From Trichomonas vaginalis G3 (Eukaryota > Parabasalia > Trichomonadida > Trichomonadidae), in the NCBI RefSeq assembly GCF_026262505.1, contig NC_067203.1, forward strand, positions 20,255,411 through 20,319,410: a DNA stretch of 64,000 bases. The letters are read 5' to 3'. The position numbers and the translations under genes were made by a program. The first letter of the stretch is position 1. Every line of letters begins with the position of its first letter. Below, piece after piece: positions 43,050 through 54,987 of the stretch. The notes under the pieces were generated by a model. The model was not told the DNA's origin. It made no database searches and saw only the letters and a program-made list of their open reading frames with translations.

Positions 43050-43665
43050 ATGTCAATTATCAATATTATTTCGAATAATAACTGTGAATTAAATTTAACA
43101 GTTAGCGGAACTTTATGTTACTCTCGTTTCTGTGAGTGGTAAATTTATCCCATTCTTTTAGACCCTTCAGATTATATATCATTTATTAAAGATGACTTGA
43201 AAAAACGTAGATATGTATATAAATAATGTGATAACGAAATGGGATATTAACATGATTTTAAGTTATTTAAATGAATCATTTATCGATGGTATGAAGAAAA
43301 TTTTAAATCAAACCCGATAAACTTTTTGAACTTGATGAAATAAATAACCTTATTAAATTTCCGCTGAAAATTAATTTGTACTCCTCATCTTCGTTCATTG
43401 TTGGGGATATTAAATTTTGAAAAAGATGTTGGGGATGTTTTGTATTCTGACACTGGTTCCAATTTCATTTTAATCAAATGTGATAAAGTTAATACCCCAA
43501 TGAGATTTTCACATCAAACATTAGACCCTAACTCTTACCCATCAATACAAAACATTTTATCCATCAACTTAAACACATTTTCTTTATCATATCCGTTTCA
43601 ATTATCCGGGAATTCATTTATTCTTCATTCAAAAGATTTATCAAATATTAAATTTAGAAATAACT
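43050..43665 (+). pseudogene. remains of one or two small genes, outer Polinton (broken)
   Basis: Relatives of 30304-31021, with MSIINIISNN near the start and TGSNFILIKCDKVNTPM and LLSINLNTFSLSYPFQL-like segments later. Function is unknown. Confidence 0.5.
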
Positions 43666-43775
43666 GACCTATTTGATTGTGATTTAGAATTTATGAATGA
43701 AATATTATGGCAATTTCAAATAGAAAAATAGGTGATGAGATAACGGATTAAATATTTATTTTTAAATCATAATAA

Positions 43776-45028
43776 ATGATTAAACAACAGCAACCACAAC
43801 AACTTAAGGCGCAAAGACCCAGGTCCTTCAGACCATTACATACGCCATATATGCATATAATTCAAAGACGGCAGAACAAACGCAAAGGTTGAAATATGGA
43901 GATTTGGAGATAGTATTGAAAAATGAACATTTCGAATTCGTTTGCAAGGTGGTGCAGTGATATCAAATATAAAAGAAATTTTATTTATGAATTCAAAATT
44001 AAAGGTATAACGATGATATAACATCAATTCCACCAGAAGAACAGAGATATTACGCATTAAATGCATTTCCTAAAGTTTTGAAGATTGGAAGATTTAATTT
44101 AAATGAGGAATTCATAGAAGGTTTCCTAAACGACATAATGAGAAGGTGGATAAGGAATATGTGGATAGTGAATTAAATAAGAAGGAAATTTGGTTTATGT
44201 TGATGAAAAAGATAATGAAATTAAAGAAAAGGTTGAATGGTATCATGAATGGACATCGGAGACTTTTAAAGTTAAAGCTGATACAGGAATGGGTTTCAGG
44301 ATGTTTAGACCTTAAAGCAGATAAGAACCATACACAAACTTCTCAACTGTTGCTATAGAAAGTATTGAAGGAACGGTTGACGGAACTGATGGGATGCATT
44401 ATATTATAATCCTCCTAACTTTCCACAAGGTTTAACATCGAATGAAAACATAACAACGATGAAAAAAATTAAATGTAAAAATGTTTATGTCATGGATGAT
44501 GAAAATAAAGTTAAATTCACTGCTCAAGATTTATATGATAAGAAAGCAGACAAAACAGAGCTTCAAACATTAAAGACTGAAATACTTCAAACATTATATC
44601 CTGTTGGTTCTATTTATACGTCAATGAATTCAACAAATCCATCAACAGTTTTAGGTTTTGGTATGTGGAAGCAGATTGTAGATAAATTCTTATACTGTGC
44701 TAGATATTCAAAGCAAACAGGAGGTTCGAAGAAAATTAAAGAAGCAAACCTTCCACCGCACACTCATACAGGAAACAACACAACAGGTAATCATTCACAT
44801 TCAATAACAAAAAGAGGTTATATAAATCTTGCAGCGGGTTCGGATAGATGGGGAATGAATAGATATGATATCACAAACTGACCCAGTAGATTCAAGCACA
44901 GGTATTTTTCTGTGGAACCTAGGAAATCATTCACACACTTTCACAACAAATCCAACAGGCTCGGGTAAAGATTACATGCCACATTTGTGACTGTATTCGC
45001 ATGGTACCGTGTTCATAAACACACTTGA
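43776..45028 (+). pseudogene. fibre-like protein, outer Polinton (broken)
   Basis: Same N-terminal leader (MIKQQQPQQLK) and shaft style as the inner fibre, but a different tip: YPVGSIYTSMNSTNPST, MWKQIVDKFLYCAR, NLPPHTHTGN and GNHSHSITKRG. The tip still belongs to the tail-collar type, with the HTH/HSH motifs and a final TVFAWYRV-like end. Broken. See the finding on tip variation. Confidence 0.72.
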
Positions 45029-45103
45029 CCCAGACTTTTGGGTCAAGGCTTACCGAATGAACTAAATATATTTTATGTCTGTAATTAATTAGGTAATGAA
45101 GTA

Positions 45104-45440
45104 ATGGATGAACTGCAGAAATAAATGTTTACGTTAATGTTTACGTTAATGTTTTTGGGTTATTCAATAATTAATTATTTTTGAAGAACTGAAGGTGTCA
45201 CCAGGTCACCATGTGTCACTCGGTTAATTAACTTCTCTGAAAAAATGAGACAACATGACATTTTGACAACAGTCGGGGAAATAAATGTTTACGTTAATGT
45301 TTACGTTAATGTTTTTAGGTTATTCAATAATTAATTATTTTTGAAGAACTGAAGGTGTCACCAGGTCACCATGTGTCACTCGGTTAATTAACTTCTCTGA
45401 AAAAATGAGACAACATGACATTTTGACAACAGTCGGGGAA
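45104..45440. repeat. Polinton repeat, two long units with TTTACGTTAATG iterons
   Basis: Two copies, about 160 bp apart, of the TTCAATAATTAATTATTTTTG...CACCAGGTCACCA...GACAACATGACATTTTG unit, each joined to TTTACGTTAATG 12-mers. They lie just upstream of the helicase gene. Confidence 0.8.
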
Positions 45441-45504
45441 ATATGATGCAGCCCAAAAATAAAGTTAGTTTTAAAATTATTTTTATTTTTTTATTCCTAT
45501 ATAA

Positions 45505-47817
45505 ATGACAGCAACAAACAACAGCAGCAACTTTATCGTTTCTGATGAAAAAGTTATTGATTCATTAGCTGAGGAATTAGTTGTGGCAGAAACTAAAACC
45601 CTCAACGAAAGAATTGGTGAAAACAAGATTGATTTGCATAACTACCTCAAACACGATGGAGGAAGAGGAAGGAAAACTGGTACAGCTTTATTAGTAAATA
45701 AAATTTCAAATTTAACGATTATAGATGTTGATATCAATAAATCGTACAATGATGAACTTAAAGAAACAGTTAGAAAAGATATTTTATCAAAACTTTCGGA
45801 TAAAGATGTTATCGTTAAAACCGCTTCAGGAGGTCTTCACATTTATTGCAACACTAATTTCTTCTATTCAACCTCGAACAGAATGATTAAATGTTATTCC
45901 TGCAATGATTATGATATTGATATCATGACTTCTATGGATGAATCAAAACGTTCATTAGTGGTTATGGCTGATTCAAGAGTTCGCAAGAATGCATCAGAAC
46001 CAATCAATACATACTCATTCATTCGCGGAAGTTATGATTCAACATTAACTAGAACAGTGAATGATATATTAAATGATTTGAATATTAAGGTAAGAGTTGA
46101 ACAGAAGAGCGAAGAAATAAAGACTATCATGAATGAAAACAAAGATGTAAACATTGACGATAAACTAGCTCAAAGCATAGTTGATGGCATCAGTGATTTT
46201 GAAGTACATAATGACGGTGGAAACATGAATTTAGAAAAAGAAATAACATTGTTCACACTGTTTCAAGCTATTAATTCGTTACCTAATCATTTAATTAATG
46301 AAGCATACGATAACGTTTATAAACTTCTGCAGTTTAACAGAAAATGCAAAAAGTAATTTTGAAAAAGCACGTAGTAGATATGCACATTTAATGACTTCTC
46401 CATTTGTTTTAGTGAAGATTCTAAAACTATATCAAAAGGAATATTATGATGAATACGTTTTGCCTTTATTACGTAAGCCAAAAATAACATTTGATATCAA
46501 ACTTGATGACTCGTTTTTGATAACAGATATTAGACGCAAGGCTGAAAATCATCAGTATAAAAACAGTTCTGAAGTAATTGAGGATTTATCACGTGTAATC
46601 CGTTTTGTAGATTGTGGAAAAAATATTTCATTCAAAAGGACTATAATATCCACGATAAAATGAATCAAATATCATTCGTTCTTCAATCAAACATGAAAGA
46701 GTCACTTAAAATGATTAAATTATTTAAAGAAGAAGGTAAAACAATAACAGCATGGGACGTACTACTAAATCAATTGTCTTCATTAACTGTTAAGGGTGTT
46801 TGCTTTAAATCTGATTCCCCAGATGTTTTCTCAACGTTTCAGGGTTATAAATACAACATTCTCGAAAAGCCTGATTACTCAAAAATTGAGATGTTTATGG
46901 ATTTCATTAAAAGAAGCCATTTGTGATAATAATGATGAAGTGTATAAATACCTACTCGGCTGGATTGCATCAATGATTCAACATCCTGGAATCAAGAATG
47001 AAAAGCAATTATTTTGAAAGGACTTCAGGGAACAGGTAAAAACAGATTTACAGACATTATTTCTGAACTCCTCGCTGGTTATTCATGTAAAAACATTACT
47101 GAAATAAGTGAGCTAACGGGTAATTTCAATTCGGTTGTTGAAAATAAAATGTTTCTTGTACTTAATGAACTCAAGAATGTAGGTGAAGATAGACTCGCAA
47201 ACTTCAACGCTTTGAAATCAATTATTACGGATAATGAGATTAGAATTAATGAAAAGAATCAACCCAGAAGAACTGCTCAGAATGTTGCAAACTTCATTTT
47301 CGTAACTAATAACGTTTACCCTGTCAAAATTGAAGTTGGAGACAGAAGATACGTAGTTTTAAGAGTTAATGGTAAATTCAAGGGTCAATTTGATTACTTC
47401 AAGAATTTGATGAATTCATGCACAAAGGAATTTTATGATAATTTACTAACATATTTTATGCAATATGACCTTTCATCATTTAATGTACGAATCATACCGA
47501 TGACTGAAGCCAAACAAGATTTAATTGAATTATCAACAAATCCTTTAGCTGTATGGATAAATACACATTATGATGAATTGAGTGCAGGTATGACGTGTGA
47601 AAATGCTCTATTCTGCAAACCATCAGACATGAAAGACAAGAATTTCCAAATGAGCATTAAGGATAAATGTGATAAGAAACAGAGAAGAATAGATGGTAAA
47701 CAAACATGGTGTTATGTTTTGAAAGAAGAAATGAAAGGATTATATAAACAGGTTGAACCAAACGATAATGAGGATTCATTTACTGACGATGAAATACCTG
47801 TAAATGATGCTTTATAA
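45505..47817 (+). pseudogene. primase-superfamily 3 helicase, outer Polinton (broken)
   Basis: Close relative of 26121-28361: the primase-like KTASGGLHIYCN block, Walker A LQGTGKNRFT, Walker B FLVLNEL and VGDRRYV are readable. Broken in a few places. It is flanked on both sides by copies of the element's repeat. Confidence 0.85.
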
Positions 47818-47849
47818 AGTATGATTGGAATTTATTTTTGCCTTCCTCC

Positions 47850-47980
47850 TGTGTTGTTGTCTAAATGTCATGTTGTCTCATTTTTTCAGAGAAGTTAATT
47901 AACCGAGTGACACATGGTGACATAGTGACACCTTCAGTTCTTCAAAAATAATTAATTATTGAATAACCTGAAACCATTAA
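47850..47980 (-). repeat. Polinton repeat, inverted copy downstream of the helicase
   Basis: Inverted relative of the 45104-45440 units (TGTCATGTTGTCTCATTTTT...GGTGACA...CAAAAATAATTAATTATTG). It marks one edge of the KilA-N/GIY-YIG module. Confidence 0.8.
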
Positions 47981-47994
47981 CGATAAAATATATT

Positions 47995-48324
47995 TTAGGT
48001 GAAGTGGTGAGATCTCACCTGTTTTCTCACCTCATTTCTACCCTCAAGATTTACAAACGGAATCTCTTCTCTCGGTTTTCCGAGGGAAGCAATCATATGA
48101 GGAAATTCTTCTAAAATTTCTTTTGTCTGTTGGTTTTCAAACCAATGATATGCTTGCTTTGTAGAACGAAGAGCATTCATTATACTTTGCATTTGGTACA
48201 CGTCATCTTTGACCGAACGAATGAGACGTAACTGTTTGTTTATACTGTATGTACTCGTATTCTTCATTTATGGCTTCATGAACGATAGCAGTTGTTGTGT
48301 TCTCTGTTGTTGACATATCTGTCA
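47995..48324 (-). pseudogene. KilA-N-like protein remnant, outer Polinton cargo (broken)
   Basis: Begins MTDMSTTENTTTAIVHEA. A later segment, IMNALRSTKQAYHWFENQQ, resembles the KilA-N DNA-binding domain found in phages and large DNA viruses. The inner Polinton has nothing equivalent. Assignment is tentative. Confidence 0.4.
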
Positions 48325-48400
48325 TTTCATACAAAATAAAAATAATTTTAAAACTAACTTTATTTTTTCTGACTTTCACAAAAGACCAAAAATAAACGCT

Positions 48401-49012
48401 TTACATGTATTTTTCAGCAACTTCGTCAAATAATTTTATAGCTTTATCTATCTCATCTACTTCAAACGTTTCTTTACCTTTCATGGGAGCACCATACCTT
48501 TTCTCAAACTTTTCAAGTAGTTCTGTTTCAGCAGCTCTCATATCATTAACGAACACAACCTTGACTCTATTGACTGTACTGTCATATCTTTGAGTTATAT
48601 TATATGTTCTTCCTATCTTATATCTCTTTGTATTGAAGTCCTTCGGTTTCTGAACGATGTAAAGTAAGCCTTCACTGCAACGTTCTGAGTCGAATGAACC
48701 ATATGTTATGAAGTTATATCCAACAACTGGGTCTAACCATAACAAAACTATTGGTATAAGACTTTTGTCAATGAGATATGCTCTTGTTCCATGAAATGCT
48801 ACTGATATCATAAGCTCAGGATTTCTTGTCAAAATTTTCTGAGTTGAAGCATTTCTAACCCAGTCGCTTGTTTTCTTTTCAGATGGAGATATAATGTCTG
48901 ACAAAGAATATTTGTTGTATTTCTTTGAGTATCTTACGTTTAAATCACCTATTCTAACCACTTTGGTGTCATTGTCAATCTTTCTAACTGTTTCAAACTC
49001 AATGTTTGTCAT
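48401..49012 (-). CDS. KilA-N plus GIY-YIG (T5orf172-like) endonuclease, outer Polinton cargo
   Basis: 203 residues, looks whole. The N-terminal half (about 20-115) is KilA-N-like: RYSKKYNKYSLSDII, SDWVRNASTQKILTRN, and FHGTRAYLIDKSLIPIVLLW-type helices before DPVVGYNF. The C-terminal half is a GIY-YIG/T5orf172-like nuclease: GLLYIVQKP, RYKIGRTYNITQRY with its Arg, and RAAETELLEKFEKRYG with the Glu. Such KilA-N/GIY-YIG fusions are common in large DNA viruses and act as DNA-binding nucleases. It is absent from the inner element. The start is taken at the ATG before TNIEFETV; an upstream TTG is not used. Confidence 0.75.
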   Translation of the reverse strand: MTNIEFETVRKIDNDTKVVRIGDLNVRYSKKYNKYSLSDIISPSEKKTSDWVRNASTQKILTRNPELMISVAFHGTRAYLIDKSLIPIVLLWLDPVVGYNFITYGSFDSERCSEGLLYIVQKPKDFNTKRYKIGRTYNITQRYDSTVNRVKVVFVNDMRAAETELLEKFEKRYGAPMKGKETFEVDEIDKAIKLFDEVAEKYM

Positions 49013-49109
49013 TACTGTTCTTACATACAAGATAAAAAATTAGGTGAAATCTCACCTCTTCACCTAAAATATATTTTTGTCTGATTTACACTCATTACGA
49101 TGAAATCAT

Positions 49110-49275
49110 GACAAAACATTAACGTAAACATTTATTTCCTGCTGTGTTGTCAAAATGTCATGTTGTCTCATTTTTTAAAAGAAGTTAAATGACCTGGTAG
49201 CACATGGTAACATGGTAGCACCTTCAGTTCTTCAAAAATAATTAATTATTGAATAACCTGAAACCATTAACGTAA
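49110..49275 (-). repeat. Polinton repeat, inverted copy at the outer edge of the cargo module
   Basis: Contains ATTAACGTAAACATT iterons at both sides and the TGTCATGTTGTC...AATAATTAATTATTG core. With 47850-47980 it brackets the KilA-N and GIY-YIG genes in direct orientation. Confidence 0.8.
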
Positions 49276-49319
49276 ACATTATTTTTGGTCGTTTATGACA
49301 AAATTTTATTTTTATATAA

Positions 49320-49484
49320 ATGGATACCCCACAAGCTCAAAATTTACCACGAATCATAACAAGGGAGGAAATGATAAAAATGATGCAAGAACATGTTAAA
49401 AATAACAAACCACTAAAATTGAGAAAATGTGGTTATGCAGTAATGATGGAAAGAGAGATGTTGTCGAAGAGGAATAAAAATTAA
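49320..49484 (+). CDS. 54-residue Polinton protein, outer copy
   Basis: Begins MDTPQAQNLPRIITREEM; otherwise the same as 25327-25491. It starts after TTTTTATATAAATG. Its last bases overlap the end of the convergent 95-residue gene. Confidence 0.6.
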   Translation: MDTPQAQNLPRIITREEMIKMMQEHVKNNKPLKLRKCGYAVMMEREMLSKRNKN

Positions 49485-49768
49485 ATTTGGATTGAGTTTA
49501 AAAATTCATCTTTATTAAATTCATCTCTTCCAATCAATTTATTTATTCTATTAAATTCTTTTATTTTTGCTTCACTCAGTTTAAGGATTGAACGGTAAGT
49601 TTCTAATTTTTCGATTATTTCTTCATCGTTTTCAGTTCCATTAGTTTTATGGGCATCAACCCCACCGCATTGTGGCTTCTTTTTGTAATAGCATATTTTT
49701 GATTTAATTCTGTTTAGTTTCTTTTTATATTCATCGTCTGGACTCTTGACTGCTTTGTTGTCACTCAT
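49481..49768 (-). CDS. 95-residue basic Polinton protein
   Basis: Looks whole. MSDNKAVKSPDDEYKKKLNR leads into a Lys-rich stretch, a CGG segment, then a helical acidic/basic C-terminus (EIIEKLETYRSILKLSEAK). It lies directly after the integrase gene, 20 bp away, so the two are probably expressed alike. Function is unknown. Confidence 0.6.
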   Translation of the reverse strand: MSDNKAVKSPDDEYKKKLNRIKSKICYYKKKPQCGGVDAHKTNGTENDEEIIEKLETYRSILKLSEAKIKEFNRINKLIGRDEFNKDEFLNSIQI

Positions 49769-49788
49769 TTCTTACGAAATAAAAAAAA

Positions 49789-51345
49789 TTAAATATTATT
49801 TAAATATAATGGAGTAATAAAATAAATCGGAATTTCTATTAATTTATTGTCAACTTCAACTAATGCATTGCCGTTAATATATCTAACAAATTCAGCTATT
49901 GTGTCAAATCTTCGTCTTCTTTTTGTCATTGATTTATCAGTTTTTCCATAATCGAGATGAATCAAAACTTTATCCCCTTGTTTAAAATTCATGAGCCCCG
50001 AATTAATTTGTTCACGTTTAACATCATTCAACCTTTCCATTTGCTTTCTAATATACTCCCATTCTTTTGAAATATCATTTTTCATTTCCACTGGTTTCAT
50101 GTTTATAGTTCTATGCCATGTATTATTGTAATAATATACTAACTGTTGTATGATGGAGTCATGATTTCCATCCCAGTATATCTGACCGTTAACCCCTAAC
50201 GCATCTCTAAGAGTTCTCATTACCGCATCAACTATTTTATTATGAAACGTATATGGAGAGGATGAAAAGAAAAAATTAATTTGTGGGAAATAATGAGTCA
50301 TAGTTGCCTGAAATCCTTTATCACCATCACCCCTGATATTATCTACTCTTTCATGATCTAGTAAGTATTGAATAGCTCTTCTTGTTTCCTGTTCTGTTTT
50401 CCCTTTCACTGGAATGCAATATAAATATCTAGTGTTAATGTTAATGGCAAATAAATAAGTAACTTTTCCTTTTGAATATTCTAAATGATCTATTTCGTAT
50501 GAATATGGATATGGAGCAAATGAAGGGCGACTAAATTTTTCCTTTAACGGTTGAATTTTCGGGTCAATTGGTTTATTTAATATCTTGAAACCCTTTTTAA
50601 AATCTTTTTGTTTCTTTAATGTTTGAAATGGATATAATAAAGTGAATGATGAAGGATTAACTGAAGGAGGAGGAGGTACTGTCGTTGGAGGTTTTGGTAT
50701 TGCAAGTGGTTTAATTTTATCTGCTTTGATTTTGGATTTCATTCCTTCCTTCATTAATTCTGGATGTATTCTATTCATTTGTTTTAAATATGCTGTATAT
50801 AAAGGTTTGATATACTTTCCCGCTTCGAGTTTATGTTGAAGGATGAATTCCAAAAGTTGATCTTCATTTAAAAGTCGGGCTGAATATGGTTTAACTAATG
50901 AATCATAAATTAAAGCTTGTGCATCATTTATGGTCTGAAGGACCTGGGTGTTTTGCACCATTTGTTTTTGTTCCTTTGGCTGTTGAACATTTGCTACTTT
51001 AGACCTCGGCTTTGGCTTTTGCGGCTCAGGATTATATAATTTATATAATTCATCAATATCTTCTTCTGTTAATACTTTATTTTTGAAATCTTTCAACTGT
51101 TTAAGTTGTGATTTAGTTTTTTCCTTTGTATATTCATTATTTTTAATTTTGTCTTTAATTTTAGAAATTATTTTATCATGATATTTCAAAACTTCATTTG
51201 TATAATACGGATAATAATAATCCATATCATCACCCGTTATATTGTTATCATATTTTTGGAGATATGATTTTAATTCATAATAATTAAGAAAATTTTGATT
51301 AAGTACTAAATCATCAATTAAAATTTTTAAATCTGTGTTATCCAT
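49789..51345 (-). CDS. retroviral-type (c-int) integrase, outer Polinton
   Basis: 518 residues, looks whole. Residues 1-90 are helical and Tyr/Asp-rich; 110-230 is helical with KPKPRSKV and a Pro-rich linker (PPTTVPPPPS). The RNase H-fold core at about 285-420 holds Asp in YEIDHLEYS, Asp in NIRGDGDKG and the VMRTLRDALG helix, then NNTWHRTINMKPVE. The C-terminal small beta domain (GDKVLIHLDYGKTDK ... ALVEVDNKLIEIPIYFITPLY) resembles the SH3/chromo-type tail of Polinton integrases. It catalyses insertion with 6-bp duplications, as seen at both elements here. A T-rich leader with TATAAATG precedes it. Confidence 0.9.
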   Translation of the reverse strand: MDNTDLKILIDDLVLNQNFLNYYELKSYLQKYDNNITGDDMDYYYPYYTNEVLKYHDKIISKIKDKIKNNEYTKEKTKSQLKQLKDFKNKVLTEEDIDELYKLYNPEPQKPKPRSKVANVQQPKEQKQMVQNTQVLQTINDAQALIYDSLVKPYSARLLNEDQLLEFILQHKLEAGKYIKPLYTAYLKQMNRIHPELMKEGMKSKIKADKIKPLAIPKPPTTVPPPPSVNPSSFTLLYPFQTLKKQKDFKKGFKILNKPIDPKIQPLKEKFSRPSFAPYPYSYEIDHLEYSKGKVTYLFAININTRYLYCIPVKGKTEQETRRAIQYLLDHERVDNIRGDGDKGFQATMTHYFPQINFFFSSSPYTFHNKIVDAVMRTLRDALGVNGQIYWDGNHDSIIQQLVYYYNNTWHRTINMKPVEMKNDISKEWEYIRKQMERLNDVKREQINSGLMNFKQGDKVLIHLDYGKTDKSMTKRRRRFDTIAEFVRYINGNALVEVDNKLIEIPIYFITPLYLNNI

Positions 51346-51469
51346 TTATATAAAAATAAAATAAATGTTTAAGGGTGCCCACCTCTTTGAATCATAGTAT
51401 CAAAACCATCATTAACGGTTCCTTTTGTCTCTTCTGTGGCATTTCATTAAAAATAAACTTTAAATTGTA

Positions 51470-54400
51470 TTAAATAAATGGCATACAACATCCATTTTCA
51501 CAACATACGGCCTTAGTGTGTGCTCCTGTTAATGCAGTCTTACCGATTGTTAAGCGAGTCATTGACCTGTTTTTAAGTTGTAAATTAATATTCTGACCAT
51601 CAAATATCACTTTATCATTTATTATATCCAAATATTTTTTAGGTGTTAATTGCTTATTTTGTCTTAAACTAACACCTTTCATTTTTTGTGCAATCTTTTT
51701 AAAATCACCCCCATCAATTGAACCGTTGAATGATGTATAACACTTAGGACATAAAGCAACCATGTTATCACCTTGTTTCTCAATTGCTAAACCCAATAAT
51801 TTTTTCTCATGTGCTTTTTCTTCAGCTTTATTATTTAATTTAGGTTTAAATTTCTCATCAAAACAGAAGAAATCAAAAGGTGCGAATTTGAAAATGTTTT
51901 TATCATAAAATTGTTTATCGGTAACAATTGCTTGAAATGCTTGAGTGTTAGGAAGATTTGGGTCGCCAGCGATTGCCCAATAAGATGAATCGGTATCACC
52001 TTCAATGAAATGAAAACGATTAACATTCATGCATTTATACATAAAATCATAAATGAAAACTAAATACTAGTATTTAGCATTATCTAAAGTGAAGAATGCC
52101 TCTTGTAAACATGTATCACATCTATAAAATCTATCTTTGAGCATCACTTGATACGTATCTTCACCTATTTCTCTTATGTTTTTAAACTTATTTGACATAC
52201 ATGCAACGCGTGCCTTCTGTGCATTCATTATTTTAGTCTTTGCGTAATTTTGTGTATTCATTGCATCGTAACCATATGATCCATTAAGCGAAATCTTGCA
52301 AAATAAACTTTTTCCTTTATTTCCTTCTAATTCAGCCTTTTGTCTTTCGTTCATAAATTTGTTCGCAAATTCATTAAAACAAGTGTTTTTCGTAAATGTT
52401 AAAATTGATTGAATATCATCGATGATAAAATGAAATCTGTCTATTAGATACCAAAGATAATAAGAAGAAAATGGTTGATATTGGTTGTGTGTTGATGCTA
52501 ACTGAGTTAATTTTCTCTGTTTCTGGTCAACCGGTAGATTGTTTGATTTCATGTAATTATACATAAAACTACCAATTGTTTTTTCATCTGTGATAATATC
52601 TAAGTTTCTTATTATCGGTAAAAAGTTTATGTAATCATTAATGTATTTTTCATCAATGTGACCCTTTACTTCAGCCACGAATAAAGTATTTTTCTTCTTA
52701 ATTATTCCCAGTGCTTTTGCTTTCTTTGTTGCTGTATCACAAATGATAACACCTTTCAATCTTCCCGGCATATACATTTTATGGTCAGTATATGAAATCA
52801 TGAGGATTAGATGAAAATGATGAAGGATATAATGAATTAAAGTCAACTCCAACGAAATGAGTCATAATGTTGGTGGTGTCCTCATTTGATACAGTTTTAG
52901 TTTCTGGATTATATGAAAGTTTATTAATGTGCGTGATTCCTTTAAGATTTACTCTATGTTGAACATTTGATAAACCACCAGTAATTCCATTACGGAGAAT
53001 GTGATAAGCTTCAACTGAATCTAAAGTCATTGGTAAATTATTTTTTAATGCATAATTTCTTAAATTGATTCTTAAACGTTGAACATCTTCATCTTTATTT
53101 GATTTTACGACATTGCAATAACAACACATTAACTGACAATTTTCTTTGGTATGTGGTTTTTCATTATCGATTCTATCCAATGTTGGTTTATTTGCATATG
53201 TAAACGCTTTACCACACATTTTGCATTTAGATGAAAGGATTAAATCGTGATAGTATTGAAAATCATCCATTGAAACATTATTTTTAGTATCCCTTTCTGC
53301 TTTTTCATCTTGTTTCTTATATGATTCAATTTTATATTTCCAATACTTTTTCGTTAATTCAAAACTTGATTCTATCTCTTCCTCAGGATATTTTTCATTA
53401 GGATTAAAGTCTTTATATGCTAAAGCGTAACGAATCATTGAAGCATTCGATGATAAAGAAAGATTATGAAGCATATCAATTTTATAAACAAATGTTTCTT
53501 CAATAATTTTATCAATTGGGTCAATCATAATTTCAACATCTTTATTGCAATAATGAATAAAATATTCTAATCTATTCTTAAAATTTTTAGCATCATTGAG
53601 ATATATTTGATAATCACTATCTGATATAGTTTCTTGAGTTAATGCTGAATAAAATGAATCTTTCGTGAATGGTTCCACTTTATATAATTCTTCTTCGTAA
53701 TTTTCCCATGTGATGAATTGATAAGGGAAAAAGGATTTAACACGTGATTTATTGTTTCCGAAATCTTGAGTGAATTGGTCTAATGTCCCACCCGCTATAT
53801 AATTTCTGATGTCAATAAATCTCAATTCATATGGAACGTTTGTTTTCTTTACAATGATTTGCTTAAATTGTGAAGATGAACCCAGCATTGATTTTATTTT
53901 CCATTTTGCAGTGTTTAAATCACGAAGAATTAAATTTAAATCAAACTTTCCCGAATTAAAACCTATGATATTCACTTTATTGAATTCCTCATCTAGAAGT
54001 TCTTTAAATGCTTCCTTCTGTTTTTCATTTAATGTATGAGACAAAGTCCCCGCCGTTTGGTCCGTTTGCGACTTCATTAATTCTTCATATTGTTCAATAT
54101 TTGATTTAGCAACTAATGAACAGGTTGAAAATAAAAACTCAATCCAATCAGAAATAAAAGAATCACTCGAAGTTAAGCAAAAATTCCTCGTATATGTTTT
54201 ATCATTTAATTTAACCGTTGATGATACCATGAATGGTTTTAAGTAAGCATTCAAAGTTGCACACTCAGAAAGTTGTAATTCTTCTTTAGTCTCTAATGTT
54301 TCAAAGTCAAAAGTAATATAATATCTTGTCGGTTGATAATATTCCTGCAAATTATGAGCTAATAACCACTGATATATCTTCTGTTTCGTAATATGTGGTG

Positions 54401-54940
54401 CATATGGTTGCTGTGTCTTTTGCAACTGAACGTCTTGAATTAATCTTCCATTATTTTCTTTACATTTCTCACAATGCTTTAAAAATCTTCTTTGGTTTTT
54501 CCTTTCTGGATCATCACGGATAGAATAAACTTCTTCTTTACAATATGGACAAACTTATAGCCGGTGAGTGCTTCAACGTCTGTTATTCTGTCAGCGTGAA
54601 GTTTTCCACATGGACTCTGTGTTAATAAAATATTTACTGTTTCAAATTCTGGATCTATCATTATTGATTCCACTAATGGAAAGTCTACCTTATTTATGTC
54701 CACGTCTTCTGGTTGAGGATCACAATAATAGAAATCAATATTAACATTTAACATTCTCGCTAATCTCTCACTTTCTGATGAAATGTCAAACCCTTCATAT
54801 GCATCTATTGCTTCATTTAAATAACTTCTACGAGTTTTAGGATTAACACCATCAGGAATGTTATAGAAGCGTTTAAATAACCTTCTACCTTCTGCTCTAA
54901 TTTGATTATCATTCATTTTAGCTGTTCCGTTTTTGTTCAT
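51470..54940 (-). pseudogene. protein-primed-type DNA polymerase B with HNH insert, outer Polinton (broken)
   Basis: Remains of the polymerase, in a few large readable pieces. Motifs: Exo I ITFDFETLE, Exo II GFNSGKFDLNL, Exo III YCNKDVEIM, the HNH-like insert (CKMCGK, LDRIDN, ENCQLMCCYCN), polymerase A VDFNSLYPSSF, B KISLNGSYGY, C GDTDSSYW. The C-terminal cysteine clusters match the inner copy. In the family it replicates the linear element from protein-capped ends. Confidence 0.9.
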
Positions 54941-54987
54941 TTATGTAAGAATAAAAAATAAAAAATAAATAAAAAAAAGTTTATTTT

